Origin: Ardenticatenaceae bacterium
GTDB lineage: Bacteria > Chloroflexota > Anaerolineae > Promineifilales > Promineifilaceae
Assembly (NCBI GenBank): GCA_020634435.1
Contig: JACKBS010000021.1
Span: 10,019-74,018, forward strand
Length of the DNA stretch: 64,000 nucleotides
Reading direction: 5' to 3'
Shown: positions 57,616 to 64,000 of the stretch, in pieces
Numbering within the stretch: position 1 is the first letter of the stretch
Layout: every line of letters begins with the position of its first letter
Made by a program: the position numbers and the translations under genes
The notes under the pieces: generated by a model
What the model was told of the DNA's origin: nothing
The model's database searches: none
What the model saw: only the letters and a program-made list of their open reading frames with translations

Positions 57616-58494
57616 ATGAATGAAACGACTCCTTTTAACCTTGATTTCAACCAGTATTCACCGGATTGGGATAGGTTAGGTGTTGTTGTTCCCCCATTCA
57701 CCATCGAAGCAGACCCCAGATTTATGTACTTATCCACAGAGACCAGGCGCGCACTTTCTAAAGTGAGCTACATGGTGGAAGCAGGGCAGGGGGCCTCAGT
57801 TATCGTTGGCGAAATTGGCACGGGAAAAACAACCCTCGCTTCCTGGTTCCACAGTCGGTACGATCGACGACCCGATTTCACTGCCGCCAAAATTGATGAA
57901 GCCCCTAAGAAAAGCGGACTGCTTCTTTTGCGGCGCATCGCCGCCGAGTTTGGCTTGCGTACCCGTCGTGCCACTGAAGATCAGCTCAACGAATTTCGCG
58001 CCTTCCTTGTGGAGGAAAGCGAACGAGGTATTTTGCCACTCATCATCGTTGATGAGGCTCATGAGTTAAGCCATGAGCAGTTTGTCGAACTCCGTCGGTT
58101 GCTGAACTTTAGAGATCCGCGTGGTGGGAAGGCGTACCAACTCATCTTGCTGGGTCGTCCCGAACTAGACATCAATCTGCGCGAGTCCCCCGACTTTAAC
58201 GATCGGGTGGCCACTCGCTCATCGCTTGATCCACTAACCCCAGATGACACCAAATCGCTGATTGAATACCGTTTGCTGGCCGCCGGGCGTGACTCCAAGC
58301 AAAGCGTTCTGTTCACTGACGACGCTATTTTGCCCATTTGGCGGGAAACGCGTGGGTATCCCAGAAGTATCTGCCTGCTGTGTTTACATCTATGCCTGGA
58401 ATTCTTAACCCATGACAATCTTAACCAGATCGATGAAAAATTTGTCAAAGATTTCCTGGAAGTGCATGATGATTACCGCCGGGCGCCAGGGTAA
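57616..58494 (+). CDS. AAA+ ATPase of ExeA/TniB type
   Basis: This 292-residue ATPase has a family entry P-R-F-M-Y-L-S-T-E-T-R-R-A-L, Walker A G65-E-I-G-T-G-K-T72 and Walker B L-I-I-V-D146-E147-A-H. The later L-I-L-L-G-R-P-E-L is the sensor 1 area. Relatives include ExeA/MshM secretion ATPases and TniB/MuB transposition regulators. No peptidoglycan-binding domain, transposase or TniQ is present, so its partner must be sought in the next gene, 9 bp downstream. GC content is lower than in most of the window. It has no ribosome-binding site; see the leaderless promoter. Confidence 0.85.
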   Translation: MNETTPFNLDFNQYSPDWDRLGVVVPPFTIEADPRFMYLSTETRRALSKVSYMVEAGQGASVIVGEIGTGKTTLASWFHSRYDRRPDFTAAKIDEAPKKSGLLLLRRIAAEFGLRTRRATEDQLNEFRAFLVEESERGILPLIIVDEAHELSHEQFVELRRLLNFRDPRGGKAYQLILLGRPELDINLRESPDFNDRVATRSSLDPLTPDDTKSLIEYRLLAAGRDSKQSVLFTDDAILPIWRETRGYPRSICLLCLHLCLEFLTHDNLNQIDEKFVKDFLEVHDDYRRAPG

Positions 58495-58503
58495 TCAATT
58501 TCT

Positions 58504-59076
58504 ATGAGCAAAAAAAAAGATAAACCAGAAGAGGAGGCAGTTCAGCGTCCCAGTACTTTGGCTGCCCTGCTCAAAGATAAGCCGAAGCGTGGACGGCCGT
58601 TACACAACGTCAGCCGTCAAAATGTGTACGTTGCCCTGGCCAAATCCCAAAAAAAGCAAATGAAGCAGTTGGCTGGTTTGCTCGCCGAGGAAATCGGCCG
58701 TGCGGATATTCCCGACCTAAGCATTTCTGTTCTCTCCGCTCGGCTGGAGGCACTACGCCGTGCCGTTGCCGATCGCAATCGCGAAATGCCCGAAGGAATC
58801 ACCGATCTTGAATCCCTCTACTTGCTTTGGGATTTGCCTTTACCCAATAGCAATGAAAAAGAACCAAGCTGGACATCAATTCGAGTCTCGCCCCAACAAG
58901 TCATAGAGCTAGGTCGTGCCCACGGCACGCTTAATGCGGTGTTTGGCGCAAATCGCAGCCAAACATTTAGCTTGGCCCTTTCGTTGTTGGAACAACTCAT
59001 CGAAGATCATCCGCTAATTAGGCAATACACAACGGTGGAAGAATTACGCAAACGTATCATTGAGTTATATGCATAA
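58504..59076 (+). CDS. Unrecognised protein with two ribbon-helix-helix-like segments
   Basis: This 190-residue protein is not recognised. It has a charged start, then K-P-K-R-G-R-P (an AT-hook-like motif near residue 28), a segment N-V-Y-V-A-L-A-K-S-Q-K-K-Q-M-K-Q-L-A-G-L-L, and a second S-I-R-V-S-P-Q-Q-V-I-E-L-G-R-A-H-G-T-L-N-A. Both look like a beta-strand followed by two helices, as in ribbon-helix-helix DNA-binding proteins. The gene starts 9 bp after the ATPase stop, so the pair is an operon. A DNA-binding adaptor for the ATPase is a plausible role. Confidence 0.6.
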   Translation: MSKKKDKPEEEAVQRPSTLAALLKDKPKRGRPLHNVSRQNVYVALAKSQKKQMKQLAGLLAEEIGRADIPDLSISVLSARLEALRRAVADRNREMPEGITDLESLYLLWDLPLPNSNEKEPSWTSIRVSPQQVIELGRAHGTLNAVFGANRSQTFSLALSLLEQLIEDHPLIRQYTTVEELRKRIIELYA

Positions 59077-59278
59077 CTGGGGTTTACAGTGTTCAATGGG
59101 CGCGTGCAATTGTTTGGTGCCCAAGATTTCAAGCAAAAGCTACGCAAAACAGGCTAAACAATAAAATTAGCGAAAGTCAGTTTATATAATAAGGTAAAAG
59201 GGAAAAGAAAGAGGCTTGAGTTCTTGTAGAATGTTTTAGTAAATGGCGGAGCAAATTGAAAATCAATTGTAAATCGCC

Positions 59279-59307
59279 TTGACACTGCCTAAAGGCCTCG
59301 TTATAAT
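59279..59307 (+). promoter_or_regulatory. rRNA operon promoter P1
   Basis: TTGACA (59279-59284), 17-bp spacer, TATAAT (59302-59307): a perfect consensus promoter about 356 bp before the 16S start. Confidence 0.9.
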
Positions 59308-59371
59308 CCCGACTCGTTGATGCGCACAGAGAAGTAACAAAGTGGCCATCAAATGAGTTTCGAAAAGACTC

Positions 59372-59400
59372 TTGACAGCATAAAAACAGTGTGATAAACT
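59372..59400 (+). promoter_or_regulatory. rRNA operon promoter P2
   Basis: TTGACA (59372-59377), 17-bp spacer, TAAACT (59395-59400). The -10 matches the consensus at four of six positions, so it is weaker than P1. Confidence 0.6.
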
Positions 59401-59662
59401 CCCACGCTGTTGAGAGCAAAGATGTCGTTGCGAATAGCAAAACATCAGTCACAAATTTAAATCCAACATAAGAGCATAGAGAAGAAGTAGCAAGTACACA
59501 CGAAGCGGCTCACTCAGAGTCGTTTTTTGTTCTCTGTGTCAGAAACCAGTTGGGATTTTTAGAACCTTGACAATTGAAGAGTGATGAAAACAAGACAGTA
59601 AAGCTTGGGTTCTCGAGTCAAATGAAAGTAGTTCCGTGGTAATACCACGGATGCAAATTCTC

Positions 59663-61161
<1,499 letters not shown>

Positions 61162-61336
61162 TAAGGAGCTTTTGTAAAGCTGAAAAGCTTTGCATACTCC
61201 AGGTCAAACATCATGGTGTAAACTATGGTGTCCCTTGTTTTACCGATTGTTTTTATCACTCTTCAGTTGTTAAGATCATCTAAAATAAAAGTAGTTTTCT
61301 CGGTAAGTTTTTTTAGCCGTGTTAATTAAAAACTAA

Positions 61337-61410
61337 GGGCCTGTAGCTCAGCTGGTTAGAGCGTTCCTCTGATAAGGGAGAGGTCGTTGGTTCGAGTCCA
61401 ACCAGGCCCA
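61337..61410 (+). tRNA. trnI(gat): tRNA-Ile (GAT)
   Basis: A 74-nt cloverleaf: acceptor GGGCCTG/CAGGCCC, D-arm GCTC...GAGC, anticodon loop CTGATAA with GAT, T-arm GGTTCGAGTCC. CCA is not encoded. It lies in the 16S-23S spacer. Confidence 0.97.
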
Positions 61411-61420
61411 CCTCAATTTA

Positions 61421-61493
61421 GGGGATGTAGCTCAGTTGGGAGAGCGCCGCCTTTGCACGGCGGAGGTCAGGAGTTCGAGCCTCCTCATCTCCA
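61421..61493 (+). tRNA. trnA(tgc): tRNA-Ala (TGC)
   Basis: A 73-nt cloverleaf: acceptor GGGGATG/CATCTCC, anticodon loop TTTGCAC with TGC, T-arm AGTTCGAGCCT. It lies 10 bp after tRNA-Ile in the spacer. Confidence 0.97.
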
Positions 61494-61813
61494 TGTTTAA
61501 TAAGCTAACACTTAAAGGTTTTCACCAGTCTTGAGTAAACGGGTTCTGGATTTCCAAAAATAGTTTATTAGTCGCCTTCACAATCAGCGAAGTCCGGCTA
61601 ATTGCTGGACTTTTTTCTTTAATATGCAAATTTAAGTGGTTTGTTTTTGAGAATGACAACGTTGTTCTTAAAAACTAGTTACTTAAATTAGGTAGCTAGG
61701 TAGCTTGCTATAAGCTACAGCTCGTTAATAACTGAATAGTAATCGCAAAATTTCTGCAAATGTGCATTGAAACAAGAAACGTACGTGAGAAAGTCGAATT
61801 CTCCGTATCATGT
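61494..61813. other. 16S-23S spacer, 3' part
   Basis: About 320 bp between tRNA-Ala and 23S. It contains GTCCGGCTAATTGCTGGAC (a hairpin near 61591-61609, followed by T-rich sequence) and other A/T-rich sequence, likely including processing sites for 23S. No further gene was seen. Confidence 0.6.

Positions 61814-64000
<2,187 letters not shown>

Larger units (their letters stand above)
59077..59662. other. rRNA operon upstream and leader region
   Basis: This 586-bp stretch holds two promoters (59279-59307 and 59372-59400) and the transcribed leader of the rRNA operon. CCGTGG and CCACGG (about 59636-59650) form a hairpin just before 16S that may serve processing. No protein gene is supported. 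Confidence 0.7.

Overview
The window looks like a chromosomal segment of a free-living member of the Chloroflexota, most likely an Anaerolineae/Caldilineae/Ardenticatenia-type lineage. The basis is its gene families (toast-rack/LiaF-like envelope proteins, DUF4173, DUF1361, DUF983, KamA, M32 carboxypeptidase) and a 16S gene that departs from the usual bacterial probe sites. This placement is inference: no database search was possible. An 8-bp palindrome, ACGGCCGT, recurs about twice per kilobase through nearly every protein gene and is rare in the AT-rich islands and stable RNAs.

Layout. 1-9.6 kb: end of a GH32 fructan/sucrose hydrolase, a DUF1992 protein, an esterase, a TVP38-like membrane protein, an M32 carboxypeptidase, a toast-rack lipoprotein, a LON-domain protein, a thioesterase and an ABC-2 exporter. 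9.7-11.6 kb: a NarL-type two-component pair. 11.6-12.6 kb: an AT-rich islet with a GNAT acetyltransferase and a PD-(D/E)XK nuclease-like protein. 12.7-17.4 kb: IclR regulator and lysine 2,3-aminomutase, DinB, an exported intradiol-dioxygenase-like lipoprotein and a Bro-N protein. 17.5-22.3 kb: dimethylargininase-like hydrolase, polar amino-acid ABC transporter and Rieske oxygenase, all on the minus strand, plausibly an uptake and catabolic route for methylated amino acids. 22.4-25.7 kb: CoA-binding protein, sulfotransferase, LiaF-like membrane protein and methyltransferase. 25.9-27.6 kb: an AT-rich islet with an unknown protein and a duplicated membrane/coiled-coil gene.

27.6-31.4 kb: DUF983, RNase PH, an alpha/beta hydrolase broken by an in-frame amber codon, and an HtrA-like lipoprotein protease. 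31.5-35 kb: GMC oxidoreductase and aldehyde dehydrogenase, both with C-terminal membrane anchors. 35-40.1 kb: parA-parB surrounded by three copies of a TGTCAACC/GGTTGACA palindrome (candidate parS), an OmpR-type regulator and an aldo/keto reductase. 40-47 kb: small proteins, a PD40 lipoprotein, a radical-SAM/HhH DNA-repair-type protein, a degenerate AAA-like protein, an RpiB-type isomerase and an SPFH protein under a promoter with a built-in operator. 46.4-51.8 kb: a run of membrane proteins including an SGNH-type hydrolase. 51.9-55.7 kb: a second two-component pair and an MBL-fold hydrolase.

55.8-59.1 kb is the least explained part. A TTG-start HTH protein diverges from an independently promoted and terminated structured small RNA, followed by an ExeA/TniB-like ATPase and a protein with two ribbon-helix-helix-like segments. 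The arrangement is reminiscent of a plasmid replication or maintenance module. From 59.2 kb to the end lies an rRNA operon (two promoters, 16S, tRNA-Ile, tRNA-Ala, partial 23S).

Other notable structure: a family of intergenic hairpins whose arms are built of short tandem words, and several genes whose -10 box lies exactly 6 nt before the start codon, suggesting leaderless transcripts.
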